Notes: generated by a model not told the origin, from the sequence alone. Positions 8,315 through 17,777 are shown, counted from the stretch's first letter. The stretch is DNA of 64,000 bases from Streptomyces sp. B3I8 (GCF_030816915.1 NZ_JAUSYN010000002.1:7081501-7145500), one strand, 5' to 3'. Translations and numbers: made by a program.

Positions 8315-9376
8315 GTGGCGGGGGCCGGGGCGGACGAGGCACACCTGGAGGAGTACGCGCGGATCCTGGCGGAGGTCTGCGCGACCGGCCGCCGCCTCAC
8401 CCGGGACGAACTGGAGTCACTGCGGGCGCAGGGCGAGCGCGCCGCAGAGGCGGGGCACGGGCTGCGCGCCCTCGTCCGCCGGCACCTCTCGGTCACCCGC
8501 GAGCTCTGGCCCACGCTGCCCGCCACCGGCACCGACCGCCTGCTCGCGGTCGTCGAGCACGCGGTGGACGCCTTCGCCGAGGGGCACGAACGCGCCCAGA
8601 AGCTCGCGATGCGCCAGGAGGAGGCGGCCCGCCGCGAGTTCATCGACGACCTGCTCTACGGCCGCAGCGACCTCGGCCGGCTCTCCGAGCGGGCCGAGCG
8701 CTTCGGTCTGCTCTTCTCCCGCGCCCACGCGGTCGCCGTCGCCGTCGGGGAGCGCGCCGTGGACGAGACCCATCCGGCCACCCGGCAGGTCGAGAGGGCC
8801 CTCGTCGCCCGTTTCGGAGAGCGGCGCATACTGCTCACCACCAAGGACGGCCGGCTGATCTGCGTCGCCCCGGGCGACGAGAGCGAGGTGCTCGCCTACT
8901 TCGCCAGGCAGGCGCACGCCTGCCTGGACGGCGGGCAGGTCGGCATCGGCCGGGCCCACCCCGGGGCCGGGGGAGTGGTGCACTCCTACGAGGAAGCCCT
9001 CAACGCCCTTCACCTGGCCGAGCGGCTCGGCCTGCACGAGCCCGTACTGCACGCCGCCGACCTGCTCGTCTACCCCGTACTGGCCCGCGACCGGCAGGCC
9101 ATGGCCGATCTGGTGCGGCACGCCCTCGGCCCGTTGGAAGCCGCGCGCGGCGGTGCCCGGCCGCTGCTGGACACGCTCACCGCGTACTTCGACTCCGGCT
9201 GCGTCTCCGCCGAGGCGGCCCGCCGACTGAGCCTCAGCGTCCGCGCGTTCACCTACCGGCTCGACCGCATCCACAAACTCACCGGCTCCGACCCCTCCGA
9301 CCCCGTGCACCGTTACACCCTGCAGACGGCGGTGATCGGCGCCCGGCTCCTCGGCTGGCCCGAATCGGACGTGTGA
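8315..9376 (+). CDS. PucR/CdaR-family transcriptional regulator
   Basis: A protein of about 353 residues with the CdaR/PucR layout: an N-terminal helical segment, a central GGDEF-like domain (about 115-235) and a C-terminal PucR-type helix-turn-helix. The HTH is visible in AARRLSLSVRAFTYRLDRIH, close to the consensus of this family. Such regulators usually respond to small metabolites and control adjacent or unlinked catabolic genes. The start is uncertain: GTG at 8315 is used here, but a CTG at 8297 has a better purine-rich site (GGGGGAGAGGG) upstream. It stands alone, with no obvious target operon next to it. Confidence 0.75.
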   Translation: MAGAGADEAHLEEYARILAEVCATGRRLTRDELESLRAQGERAAEAGHGLRALVRRHLSVTRELWPTLPATGTDRLLAVVEHAVDAFAEGHERAQKLAMRQEEAARREFIDDLLYGRSDLGRLSERAERFGLLFSRAHAVAVAVGERAVDETHPATRQVERALVARFGERRILLTTKDGRLICVAPGDESEVLAYFARQAHACLDGGQVGIGRAHPGAGGVVHSYEEALNALHLAERLGLHEPVLHAADLLVYPVLARDRQAMADLVRHALGPLEAARGGARPLLDTLTAYFDSGCVSAEAARRLSLSVRAFTYRLDRIHKLTGSDPSDPVHRYTLQTAVIGARLLGWPESDV

Positions 9377-9550
9377 GCCGCAATCTTCTGTTCCGCCCCA
9401 CTTGACCGAACCCGGCCCGTTTCCTTGCGGATTACTGACGCCGCCTTTACGTGCGCTGTGCGGGCCCACCCGTACGCTCCTCTCCTGCACCCTGCGGAAA
9501 AGCCGCAGGTCGGGCGTGAGTCACACGCCTTTCTCCCCGTACGGACGGTC

Positions 9551-9991
9551 ATGAACAACAGACGCAAGCAGAAACTCCTCGGCACCGTGGCTCCGTTGCT
9601 GACCCAGGGGGAGCAGATCGAGCTCGCCTCGCTCGCCAAGGTCGGCTCGGTCTCCGCCAAGCGCCGGGTGCTCACCACGGCGGTGGTCGGCGCGCTCACC
9701 GCCGGTGCCGTCATCGCCGTCGCCCAGCCGCGTCCCATGTACTGGGTCCTGACCGACCGTCGGCTGCTGTTCGTGGAGGCCGTCCAGGGCAGCGGCCGGC
9801 CCGGCAAGCTGCTGATGTCGCTGCCGCGCGAGTACATCACCGCCGCCCCGGCGAGCTCGGCGCTGCTCGGCCTCGGTGTCAAGACCGTCCTGACCGTGCA
9901 GGGCCAGGAGCAGGGCCTCAAGCTCACCTTCCCGCCCGCCGTCAAGGCCGACGGACGCGACCTGGCGGGACGGCTGGCAACCGCCGCCTGA
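9551..9991 (+). CDS. PH-like domain protein
   Basis: A 146-residue protein. The N-terminal 30 residues resemble the short helical lead-in of bacterial PH proteins (RRKQKLLGTVAPLLTQGEQI), followed by a hydrophobic helix and then PMYWVLTDRRLLFVEA, the characteristic strand of bacterial PH-like domains that describe an unknown ligand surface. No enzyme residues are seen. It is followed by a palindrome and a strong terminator-like hairpin. Role unknown. Confidence 0.6.
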   Translation: MNNRRKQKLLGTVAPLLTQGEQIELASLAKVGSVSAKRRVLTTAVVGALTAGAVIAVAQPRPMYWVLTDRRLLFVEAVQGSGRPGKLLMSLPREYITAAPASSALLGLGVKTVLTVQGQEQGLKLTFPPAVKADGRDLAGRLATAA

Positions 9992-9996
9992 CTAGA

Positions 9997-10008
9997 AGAA
10001 ACGTTTCT
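9997..10008. promoter_or_regulatory. 12-bp perfect palindrome (LacI-type shape)
   Basis: The sequence agaaacgtttct is a perfect palindrome with a central CG, as in operators of LacI/GalR regulators. It is AT-rich compared with its surroundings and lies 143 bases before the acyltransferase gene. No LacI-family gene is present in the window. Confidence 0.4.
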
Positions 10009-10018
10009 CTTCAGGTGG

Positions 10019-10063
10019 GTGCCGCCGCCGGTGCCGACATCGGTTCGGCACCGGCGGCGGCAC
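10019..10063. terminator. 19-bp perfect hairpin terminator
   Basis: Arms 10019-10037 and 10045-10063 pair perfectly around the loop catcggt, starting 28 bases after the stop of the PH-domain gene. This is the expected position and strength for an actinomycete intrinsic terminator without U-run. Confidence 0.7.
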
Positions 10064-10150
10064 CGTCCACCGGTATCGGACCGGGCACGGATCGGTTGCG
10101 GCACGGGATCCCCGGCTCGACGCCGCACCGGTTGCGGCAGCATCCATCTC

Positions 10151-11482
10151 ATGGACCCCACGGGCAGAGACCGGTACATCGACTTCCTGCGGGCCTGGGC
10201 GATCGTCTGCGTGGTGGTGGGGCACTGGCTGATCACCGCGCTGGTCCGCGCCCCCGGCGGAGAGGTCACCGCCCCCGAACTGCTGCTGGCCGTCCCCGGC
10301 ACCCAGTGGCTGACCCTGGCCTTCCAGATCATGCCGCTGTTCTTCCTGGCCGGCGGGCACGCCGCGAGCGGCTCCTGGGCCCGCGCCCGTGAGGCGGGCG
10401 CCGGGGCGGCCGACTGGGTCGGGGCCCGGGCCCTGCGCCTGCTGCTGCCGGCGGGGGCGTACAGCGCACTGGCCCTCCTCGCCCTCGCCGTCTGCGCCGG
10501 CCTCGGCGTGGACCCCGGCACCCTGGCGACGGTCGGGTGGGCGCTGGCCATGCAGTTCTGGTTCCTGCCGGTGTATCTGCTGCTCAGCGCCGCGACCCCG
10601 GTACTGCACGCGGCCCACCGACGCTGGGGCGTACGGGTCCCGGCGGCCATGGCGGTGGCGGCCCTGCTCGTCGACGTCCTGGTGCTCGCGGCCGGCACCC
10701 CGTACATCGGGCCGCTCAACTACATCCTTGTCTGGGGCGTCGCTTACCAGGCGGGCTTCTGCTGGCGCGACGGCCTGCTCACCGGACGCGGGCGGGCCCC
10801 GGCCGCGCTGCCCGCCGCGCTGACGGCGGGCGGGGCGCTCGCCTTCGCGGCCCTGGTCGCCCTCGGGCCGTTCCCGGTGAGCCTGATCCTGGTGACCGGA
10901 CAGCGCGTCAGCAACACCGACCCGCCCTCCGCGGCGATGCTCGCGTGGACGGTGGCCCAGATCGGCCTGTGCCTCCTCCTCGCCCCCGCCGTACGGCGAC
11001 TGCTGGACAGGGCGCGGGTCTGGCGGGCGGTGCGCCCGGTGGGCGGCGCGAGCATGACGCTGTACCTGTGGCACATGGTGCCGGTCCTCGTCGTCGCCGC
11101 GGCGTTCTACCTGACCGGGCTGGCCCCGCAGCCGGCGTTGGGCTCCGGCGGCTGGTGGGCGCTGCGACTGCCGTGGCTGGCCGTGCTGGGGGTGGTGCTG
11201 GCAACGCTGGTACGGGTGCTGCGGCCCTGGGAGCGGGGGCTTACCGCGCTGTACGCGTGGACCACCGCGGGGTCCGGCCGGGGCGGGCGGCTGTGGTGCG
11301 GCCTGGCCCTGAGCACGGCCGCGCTCACCCGCTTCGCCGGCCATGGCTTCGCCCCCGGCGGACGCGTCCCCGTACTGCCGGCGCTGGGGCTGGCGCTGGG
11401 CGTCGCCCTCGTGGCGTCCGCCGGACGACGTCGTACGGCCCGCCTCCGGGACGACGGGAGCGCGGTGACGGAGGCGGCGTAG
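10151..11482 (+). CDS. Acyltransferase family 3 membrane protein
   Basis: A 443-residue integral membrane protein with about ten helices. It begins MDPTGRDRYIDFLRAWAIV, the usual RxxxLDxLRxxAxxxV-like opening of acyltransferase-3 (OafA/NodX) proteins, and carries the expected H in VVGHWLI and the PLFFLAGGHAASG segment. These enzymes transfer acyl groups, often acetyl or succinyl, onto sugars or lipids at the membrane. The acceptor is unknown; no glycosyltransferase or polysaccharide gene lies nearby. Confidence 0.75.
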   Translation: MDPTGRDRYIDFLRAWAIVCVVVGHWLITALVRAPGGEVTAPELLLAVPGTQWLTLAFQIMPLFFLAGGHAASGSWARAREAGAGAADWVGARALRLLLPAGAYSALALLALAVCAGLGVDPGTLATVGWALAMQFWFLPVYLLLSAATPVLHAAHRRWGVRVPAAMAVAALLVDVLVLAAGTPYIGPLNYILVWGVAYQAGFCWRDGLLTGRGRAPAALPAALTAGGALAFAALVALGPFPVSLILVTGQRVSNTDPPSAAMLAWTVAQIGLCLLLAPAVRRLLDRARVWRAVRPVGGASMTLYLWHMVPVLVVAAAFYLTGLAPQPALGSGGWWALRLPWLAVLGVVLATLVRVLRPWERGLTALYAWTTAGSGRGGRLWCGLALSTAALTRFAGHGFAPGGRVPVLPALGLALGVALVASAGRRRTARLRDDGSAVTEAA

Positions 11483-11522
11483 GGGTGGTGCGAAGGCCGG
11501 CTTGCGGGGGCACGGGGAACCG

Positions 11523-11592
11523 CGCGGGCAACCACGACGCACCCGCACCCGAGCCGAACCATCGCGGGCAACCACGACGCACCCGCACCCGA
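11523..11592. repeat. 30-bp perfect direct repeat, period 40
   Basis: Positions 11523-11552 and 11563-11592 are identical over 30 bases (beginning cgcgggcaaccacgacgc). They lie in the gap between two convergent genes. The element resembles a dispersed intergenic sequence I associate with Streptomyces genomes, though I cannot verify that here. Confidence 0.8.
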
Positions 11593-11610
11593 ACCCGCGC
11601 CGAATCGCCT

Positions 11611-12912
11611 CTACCCGCACTCCGCCAACCGCTTCCGCAGGAACCGGCGTTCCGCCTCGTTGCCGACGAGGCCGAGCGCCCGCCCGTACGCCACGGCGGC
11701 CTCGTCCCGGCGCCCCGCGCGGCGGAGCAGGTCGGCCCGGGTCGCCGGGAGCAGGTGGTACCCGTCCAGCGCGCCCTCCCGCTCCAGCTCCGCCACCAGC
11801 GCGAGCCCCGCCTCCGGCCCCCGCGCCATGCCCACCGCGAACGCGCGGTTGAGCCGGACCACCGCGGACGGCACCTGGCGCACGAGCTCGCCGTACAGCG
11901 CGGCGATGTCCGCCCAGTCCGTCTCCGCCGCCGTGACCGCCGTGGCGTGACAGGCGGCGATCGCCGCCTGGATCCGGTACGGGCCGGGCCGGCCGCGCCG
12001 CAGCGCCGTCTCCAGCAGGGCGGTGCCCTCGTCGATCGCGGTCCGGTCCCAGGCGGCACGGTCCTGGTCCTCCAGGCCGACGGGGTCCCCGGCGGCGTCG
12101 GTCCGGGTGGCGCGCCGGGCGTCGTGCAGCAGCAGGAGCGCGAGCAGCCCCAGCACCTCCGGCTCGTCGGGCATCAGCCGCGCCAGCAGCCGGGCGAGCC
12201 GCAGCGCCTCCGCGCACAGCTCCGCGCGCAGCCGCTCGGTGCCGGAGGTGGCCGCGTACCCCTCGTTGAACAGCAGGTACAGCACCGCGAGCACCCCACC
12301 CGTGCGCTCGGGCAGCAGATGCGCGGGCGGCACCCGGTAGGGAATGCCCGCGTTGCGGATCTTGTGCTTGGCGCGGGTCAGGCGCGCGGCCATGGTCGTC
12401 TCGGACACCAGGAACGCGCGGGCGATCTCGGCGGTGGTCAGCCCGGCCAGCGTGCGCAGGGTGAGCGCGACCCGGGCCTCGACGGGCAGCGCCGGATGGC
12501 AGCAGGTGAAAATCAGCCGCAGTCGGTCGTCGTGCACCCCGCTGTCGTCGGGGGAGTTCGCGGAGCCCGTACCGTCGTACGACGGCTCGTCGCGTCCCAG
12601 CACCGCCACCTCCCGCAGCTTCGCCGCCCCGACCGCCTCCCGGCGCAGTACGTCCAGGGCGCGGTTGCGGGCGGTGGTGGTCAGCCAGGCGCCGGGGCGG
12701 CGCGGCACCCCGTCGCGCCGCCACCGGTCCAGGGCACCCGCGAAGGCGTCCTGCGCGCACTCCTCGGCCAGGTCCCAGTCACCGGTCACCCGGATGAGGG
12801 TGGCGACGACCTGACCCCACTCGCGGCGGAAGGCGTCGGCGACGGCGCGCTCCACCGCCTCCGCCTCGCCGTCGCCACCGGTCGCGCCCCCGCCACCGCC
12901 CGCGGAGCTCAC
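11611..12912 (-). CDS. ECF42-type RNA polymerase sigma factor
   Basis: A 433-residue protein. Sigma region 2 (about 25-95, with EECAQDAFAGALDRW) and region 4 (TLRTLAGLTTAEIARAFLVS, about 140-200) are followed by a long helical C-terminal extension rather than ending near 200. That architecture, and the coupling to DGPF-domain genes, defines group ECF42, which has no classical anti-sigma factor. The GTG start overlaps the upstream stop in GTGA. The extension, including LLFNEGYAATSG and TPR-like helices, is reported to be needed for activity in this group. Confidence 0.88.
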   Translation of the reverse strand: MSSAGGGGGATGGDGEAEAVERAVADAFRREWGQVVATLIRVTGDWDLAEECAQDAFAGALDRWRRDGVPRRPGAWLTTTARNRALDVLRREAVGAAKLREVAVLGRDEPSYDGTGSANSPDDSGVHDDRLRLIFTCCHPALPVEARVALTLRTLAGLTTAEIARAFLVSETTMAARLTRAKHKIRNAGIPYRVPPAHLLPERTGGVLAVLYLLFNEGYAATSGTERLRAELCAEALRLARLLARLMPDEPEVLGLLALLLLHDARRATRTDAAGDPVGLEDQDRAAWDRTAIDEGTALLETALRRGRPGPYRIQAAIAACHATAVTAAETDWADIAALYGELVRQVPSAVVRLNRAFAVGMARGPEAGLALVAELEREGALDGYHLLPATRADLLRRAGRRDEAAVAYGRALGLVGNEAERRFLRKRLAECG

Positions 12913-13247
12913 TCCCACACCGGCCGTACCTCCACCGAGCCCCCGCCGGCCGCTGCCGGGTGTTCGGCGGCCAGGGCGATCGCCTCGTCGAGGTCGGCGG
13001 CCTCGACGAAGTCGATTCCGGCGACGTACTCCTTGGCCTCCGCGAACGGCCCGTCGGTGAGCAGCACTTCGTCGCCCGCGACCCGTACGGTCGTGGCGTC
13101 GGACGCCGGCCGCAGCCGGGCCCCGCCGGTCACCGCGCCGGCCCGCGCCGCCTCGATGTAGGCGGCGAAGCGCGGGTCGGCCATGACCTCCTCGGGGCTC
13201 GCCCCGGGACCGTCGACCGGGACGCAGATGAAGAACGCGTATCTCAT
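12909..13247 (-). CDS. YCII/DGPF-domain protein
   Basis: A 112-residue ferredoxin-fold protein. The signature DGPFAEAKE is present, preceded by a conserved VRVAGDEVLLT. DGPF proteins are the usual partners and reported targets of ECF42 sigma factors; their biochemical role is not established. It overlaps the upstream gene in ATGA and the downstream sigma gene in GTGA, so the three are translationally coupled. Confidence 0.85.
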   Translation of the reverse strand: MRYAFFICVPVDGPGASPEEVMADPRFAAYIEAARAGAVTGGARLRPASDATTVRVAGDEVLLTDGPFAEAKEYVAGIDFVEAADLDEAIALAAEHPAAAGGGSVEVRPVWE

Positions 13248-13966
13248 GACGCTCCCTCCTCGCCGGTGGCCAGGGACAGGTGCTCGTGGGCGATGAACCA
13301 GCGTTCCGCGACCGCCCGGTACCCGGTGGTGACCCGCAGCAGCCGGTCCAGGGCCGTGCCGTCGGTGAGCGTGCCGGTCGTCCGGACCAGGGCACGGCCG
13401 AAGGCCACGTTCTCGGCGACGTGCAGGGAGGACTCGACGACCTCCCGGCGCACCGGCCCGACCACCGACCCGTACGCCCCCTCCCACGCCTTGCGCAGCG
13501 CGGCGGTCCCGTGCACGGCGACGCCGGCCGGGGAGATCACCTCCACGTCCGGCGTGTAGTGGGCCAGGGCGGCCTCCACGTCTCGTTCCCGGGCGGCCAG
13601 GGTCAGTGCGGCGTCGAGCAGGCGCAGCGGCTCGCGGGCGTCCTCGTCGTCCCAGAACGGCCGTACCTCCATGGCGCCGATCGTGGCCACGGGGTGCCTG
13701 GCGGCCGCGTCGACGGCCTCCTGGAGGGTGTCGCACTCCAGCACGTCGTACCCGGCGACGTACTCCTTGGTCTCCGCGAACGGCCCGTCGGTACGCAGCA
13801 CCTCGCCGCCGCGCACGCGGACGGTGACGGCCTCGGCCGGCGGCCGCAGCCGGTGGCCGTGCAGCCGTACGCCCTGGTTCCCCAACTCCTCGACCCAGGG
13901 TTCGACAGGGGGCATCCCGGTGGCGTCGGCGGTGTCGTCGCCGCAGACCAGCAGCATGTACTTCAT
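13244..13966 (-). CDS. DGPF-domain protein fused to a SnoaL-like domain
   Basis: A 240-residue two-domain protein. Residues 1-105 form a DGPF/YCII domain (DGPFAETKEYVAGYDVLEC), and residues about 112-235 form an NTF2/SnoaL-like fold (AALTLAARERDVEAALAHY at its start and a W/F-rich end). It is the first gene of the ECF42 operon. The SnoaL-like half might bind or process a small ligand, but no catalytic residues can be assigned. The second, single-domain DGPF protein follows immediately. Confidence 0.8.
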   Translation of the reverse strand: MKYMLLVCGDDTADATGMPPVEPWVEELGNQGVRLHGHRLRPPAEAVTVRVRGGEVLRTDGPFAETKEYVAGYDVLECDTLQEAVDAAARHPVATIGAMEVRPFWDDEDAREPLRLLDAALTLAARERDVEAALAHYTPDVEVISPAGVAVHGTAALRKAWEGAYGSVVGPVRREVVESSLHVAENVAFGRALVRTTGTLTDGTALDRLLRVTTGYRAVAERWFIAHEHLSLATGEEGAS

Positions 13967-14151
13967 GGTGGAGTCCTCCCGGTGTTTCGTGGGGCGTCCG
14001 CCGGGTGTTCGTCAGGTTCTCGATGAGATGCCGTGTCCCACCCGGTCCGTCACCCCACCGACGAACGGGCCGGCGCCGTATCGACAACGCCGCGCCATTT
14101 CTTCTCACGCGTGATCCGCGAAGACGCCCAGCCCCGGCCCCGGAGCACCCT

Positions 14152-16902
14152 TCACCCCAGCGCCTGCTCGGCCCAGATGACCTTCCCCTCCCGTACGTAC
14201 CGCGTGCCCCACCGCGTCGCCACCTGGGCGACCAGGAACAGTCCCCGCCCGCCCTCGTCCGTCGTCGCCGCGTACCGCAGGTGCGGTGACGTCCCGCTCG
14301 CGTCGAACACCTCGCATATCAGGCTCCGGTCCCGCAGCATCCGCACCCGGATCGGACCGCTGCCGTAGCGGATCGCGTTGGTCACCAGCTCGCTCAGGAT
14401 CAGTTCCGTCGCGAAGACCAGCTCGTCCAGCCCCCACTCGGCCAGCCGCCGCGACACCTGCGCGCGCACCACGCCGACCGCCGCCGGATCGGACGGCACC
14501 TCCCACTCCGCCACGTCGTCCGCGCCGAGCGCCCGCGTACGGGCCACGATCAGGGCCACGTCGTCGTTCTGGCCGGCCGGCAGCAGGGTCTCCAGCACGG
14601 ACCGGCAGACGGCGTCCACGGACTGGTCACCGGCCGCGGCCAGCGCCCGGCGCAGCGCCTCCAGGCCGACGTCGATGTCCCGCTCCCTGCTCTCCACCAG
14701 GCCGTCCGTGTACAGCACCAGGCGGCTGCCCTCGGCCAGCTCCACCTCGGCCGTCTCGAAGGGCAGACCACCCAGGCCCAGCGGGGGACCGGCCGGCACA
14801 TCGGGGAAGACGACCTCGCCGTCCGGACCGGCCACGGCCGGCGGCGGATGCCCCGCCCGCGCCATAGTGCAGATCCGCGAGACCGGGTCGTAGATCGCGT
14901 ACAGGCAGGTCGCGCCGGTGATCGCGGCGGTGTCGTCCTGCGCCTCGTCCTGGTCGATGCGGTCGACGAGCTCGTCCAGGTAGGCGAGGATCTCGTCCGG
15001 CGGCAGGTCGAGCGCCGAGAAGTTCCGCACCGCCGTGCGCAGCCGCCCCATGGTGGCGGCGGCGTGCAGCCCGTGCCCGACCACGTCACCGACGACGACG
15101 GCGACCCGGGCCCCCGACAGCGGCAGCACGTCGAACCAGTCGCCGCCCACCCCCGCCTGCGCCGGGAGGTAGCGGTAGGCGAGGTCCAGGGCGCTCTGGT
15201 CGGGGAGGTTGCGCGGCAGCAGACTGCGCTGGAGCGTCACGGCCATCGTGTGCTCGCGGGTGTAGCGGCGCGCGTTGTCGATGGAGACCGCCGCCCGCGC
15301 GACGAGCTCCTCGGCGAGGACCAGCTCCTCCTGGTCGAACGGCTCAGGCCGCTCCGAGCGCCAGAAGTTGACCAGACCCATCACCAGCGGGCCCACCCGC
15401 ACCGGCACGGTGATCAGCGAGTGGATGCCCTGCTCCATCACCTGCGCGGACCGCTCCAGATCCTGGGCCTGCCAGTCGGGGGCCCGGGACAGGTCCGGTA
15501 CGAGGAGCGCCGTGCCGGTGCTCAGGCTGCGCGCCTGCGGGGAACTCGGGACGAACGTGATGCGCTCGCCCACCGGGTACAGCGGCGCGTCCTTACGGAG
15601 GCCGCTGAGCGCCGAGCGGCGCAGGGTGCTGGCCGGCTTCGGCTCCTGACCCTCCAGCACCTCGGGGGAGAGGTCCACGGTGACGAAGTCGGCGAAACGC
15701 GGCACGGCCGTCTCCGCCAACTCCTCGGCGGTACGGGTGACGTCCAGGGTGGCGCCGATCCCGACCCCGGCGTCGTACAGCAGCCGCAGCCGCTCGCGTG
15801 CCACCTCGGCCCTGCCGGAGAGCGCCCGCAGCTCGGTGGTGTCGCGCAGCGTGGCGACGCTGCCGAAGGGGCCGCCGCGCAACTGGGTGGGCCGCTGGCT
15901 GACCGCCAGCAACCGGCCCTCGACCAGGTGCACCTCGTCCGTGGCCATCCGACGGGACGCCAGAAGATCGGCCATGTCCTGGGCGAGGCCGAGCTCGCCC
16001 ACCCGCAGGCCCTCGGCCGCGTCCGGCAGATCCAGCAGCCGGTGCGCCTCGTCGTTGGCGAGGACCAGCCGCCCGCCGCCGTCGACGATGACCACACCCT
16101 CGCGCACCGCGTGCAGCACCGCGTCGTGATGCTCGTACATCCGCGTCATCTCGGCCGGGCCCAGACCGTGCGTCTGGTGCTGCAACCGGCGGCTCACCAG
16201 TGCCGTGCCCGCCGTGGCCAGGGCCATCGCGACACCCGCGGCGCCCAGCAGGAGGGGGAGTTGCCGATCGGCGGCGCCGCCGATGTTGTCGGTGGTGACG
16301 CCCGCCGACACCAGCCCCTGCACCGAACCGTCGGGCGCCTCGACGGGGACGACGGCCTGCACCAGCCTGCCGATCGTGCCGTCGATCTCCTCGGTGACGG
16401 GTCGTCCGGCCAGCGCGGGGGCGACCGTGCCGACGAACTTCTTCCCGATGCGGTCCGGCTTGGGGTGCGTGAAGCGGATCGCGTCGGTGTTCATGACGAC
16501 GACGAAGTCCACGTGCGCCCTCTTGCGCACCGCCTCCGCCCTTGGCTGCAGCACCTTGGTGGGGTTCGCGCTGTGCAGCGCCTGGAGGGTGCCGGGCGCG
16601 TTGGCGAAGGTCTCGGCGACGGCGAGCGAGCGGTTGCGCGCCTCCTGGGTGGTGTCATGACGCACCTGCAGCACCAGCGCCACCACCGAGGCGACGATCA
16701 GCAGCATGACGATCACGGCCTGGAGGACGAACACCTGTCCGGCGACGCTGCGGCCGCTGACCGCCGCCCACAGCCTGGCGAGCGGCCGCCGACGGCGGGG
16801 GCGGGCGGGGGACGGCGGTGCATGCCCGTCCGCGCGACCGGCACGCGAGGCGCCGACGCGGCGGGGCGGCTGAGCCCGAGATCGACCCGGCAGTCGGACC
16901 AT
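14152..16902 (-). CDS. Membrane sensor with PAS, GAF, PP2C (SpoIIE) and kinase-like ATPase domains
   Basis: A 916-residue multidomain regulator. Two membrane helices (about 55-80 and 215-237) flank an extracellular sensor resembling the CitA/DcuS type. PAS (about 260-355) and GAF (about 375-545) domains follow. A PP2C phosphatase (VGGDWFDVLPLSGARVAVVVGDVVGHG, split here across about 590-620, with the C-terminal NDDVALIVAR) and an RsbW-like HATPase domain (ELILSELVTNAIRYG) complete it. Proteins with both phosphatase and anti-sigma-kinase-like domains are common in Streptomyces and act in partner-switching control of sigma factors. Its ligand and target are unknown. It is monocistronic. Confidence 0.88.
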   Translation of the reverse strand: MVRLPGRSRAQPPRRVGASRAGRADGHAPPSPARPRRRRPLARLWAAVSGRSVAGQVFVLQAVIVMLLIVASVVALVLQVRHDTTQEARNRSLAVAETFANAPGTLQALHSANPTKVLQPRAEAVRKRAHVDFVVVMNTDAIRFTHPKPDRIGKKFVGTVAPALAGRPVTEEIDGTIGRLVQAVVPVEAPDGSVQGLVSAGVTTDNIGGAADRQLPLLLGAAGVAMALATAGTALVSRRLQHQTHGLGPAEMTRMYEHHDAVLHAVREGVVIVDGGGRLVLANDEAHRLLDLPDAAEGLRVGELGLAQDMADLLASRRMATDEVHLVEGRLLAVSQRPTQLRGGPFGSVATLRDTTELRALSGRAEVARERLRLLYDAGVGIGATLDVTRTAEELAETAVPRFADFVTVDLSPEVLEGQEPKPASTLRRSALSGLRKDAPLYPVGERITFVPSSPQARSLSTGTALLVPDLSRAPDWQAQDLERSAQVMEQGIHSLITVPVRVGPLVMGLVNFWRSERPEPFDQEELVLAEELVARAAVSIDNARRYTREHTMAVTLQRSLLPRNLPDQSALDLAYRYLPAQAGVGGDWFDVLPLSGARVAVVVGDVVGHGLHAAATMGRLRTAVRNFSALDLPPDEILAYLDELVDRIDQDEAQDDTAAITGATCLYAIYDPVSRICTMARAGHPPPAVAGPDGEVVFPDVPAGPPLGLGGLPFETAEVELAEGSRLVLYTDGLVESRERDIDVGLEALRRALAAAGDQSVDAVCRSVLETLLPAGQNDDVALIVARTRALGADDVAEWEVPSDPAAVGVVRAQVSRRLAEWGLDELVFATELILSELVTNAIRYGSGPIRVRMLRDRSLICEVFDASGTSPHLRYAATTDEGGRGLFLVAQVATRWGTRYVREGKVIWAEQALG

Positions 16903-17120
16903 GCCCCATGTCTACACTGCGCACCGCCCCGAGGCGAGGCCCACCCCGTCCCGGGGGTGCGCTCCTTCCCGATCCCTCTCCGACATTCCCGAGAACTACT
17001 CATTGCCGTAACGGCAAAGTTGTTTGCCCGCGGTGCCGACGGGGCCGCACGCTTCCCCAGGGCGCCGGACCGGCTCGGCGCCGCACCCCGCTTCCGACGC
17101 GCAGTCACTCAGGAGGGCCC

Positions 17121-17777
17121 ATGCACCCCGACCCCGCCAGCGACCCCGCCGCCTTCTGGGAGGCCCGATACCGGGACAACGGGCGGGTCTGGAGCGGTCG
17201 CCCCAACACCCCGCTCGTCCAGCAGACGGAGGGACTGCGACCCGGCCGCGCCCTCGACCTCGGCTGCGGCGAGGGCGCCGACGCCGTCTGGCTCGCCTCC
17301 CGCGGCTGGCAGGTCACCGGCGTCGACATCTCGCCCACCGCCCTCGCCCGCGCCGCCGCGCACGCCGCCGAGGCCGGCGTCGGTGACCGCACCACGTGGG
17401 AGCGGCACGAACTGGGCAGGTCCTTCCCAAAGGGCACCTTCGACCTGGTCAACGCGGAATACCTGCAGTCCCCGGTCGCGCTGGACCAGGACGGGGCCCT
17501 GCGCCGGGCCGCCGACGCACTCGCCCCCGGCGGCACCCTGCTGATCGTGATGCACGCCGGGTGGCCGTCGTGGCAGGAGGAGCCGCCGTTCGAGGCGGAG
17601 TTCCCCACGCTCGACGGGCTGCTCCAGCGGCTGGCACTGCCGGAGGAGGAGTGGGTGCTCGAGACGAAGGAGACACTCCGCAGGCCGAGTCCCTCCCCGG
17701 ACGGGGTGCGCGGATACCGTGAGGACCATGTGTGGCGGCTGCGCCGGGTGGGAGGGGGGTCGGGCTCGGGAGCCTGA
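17121..17777 (+). CDS. Class I SAM-dependent methyltransferase
   Basis: A 218-residue Rossmann methyltransferase. Motif I is ALDLGCGEGADAVWLA (about 46-61), the acidic residue of motif II is in VTGVDISP, and post-motif LAPGGTLLIV is present. The N-terminal YRDNGRVWSGRPN block resembles small thiopurine/tellurite-type methyltransferases (TehB-like). AGGAGGG precedes the ATG. Substrate unknown. Confidence 0.8.
   Translation: MHPDPASDPAAFWEARYRDNGRVWSGRPNTPLVQQTEGLRPGRALDLGCGEGADAVWLASRGWQVTGVDISPTALARAAAHAAEAGVGDRTTWERHELGRSFPKGTFDLVNAEYLQSPVALDQDGALRRAADALAPGGTLLIVMHAGWPSWQEEPPFEAEFPTLDGLLQRLALPEEEWVLETKETLRRPSPSPDGVRGYREDHVWRLRRVGGGSGSGA

Noticed and set aside
14848..17544. Plus-strand frame of 898 codons
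   Set aside because: Antisense to the SpoIIE-type sensor phosphatase; no ribosome site or recognisable domain.
10151..17777. Specialised-metabolite gene cluster including acyltransferase and methyltransferase genes
   Set aside because: No PKS, NRPS, terpene, RiPP or other core enzyme gene occurs in this part of the window, and the genes are on different strands.
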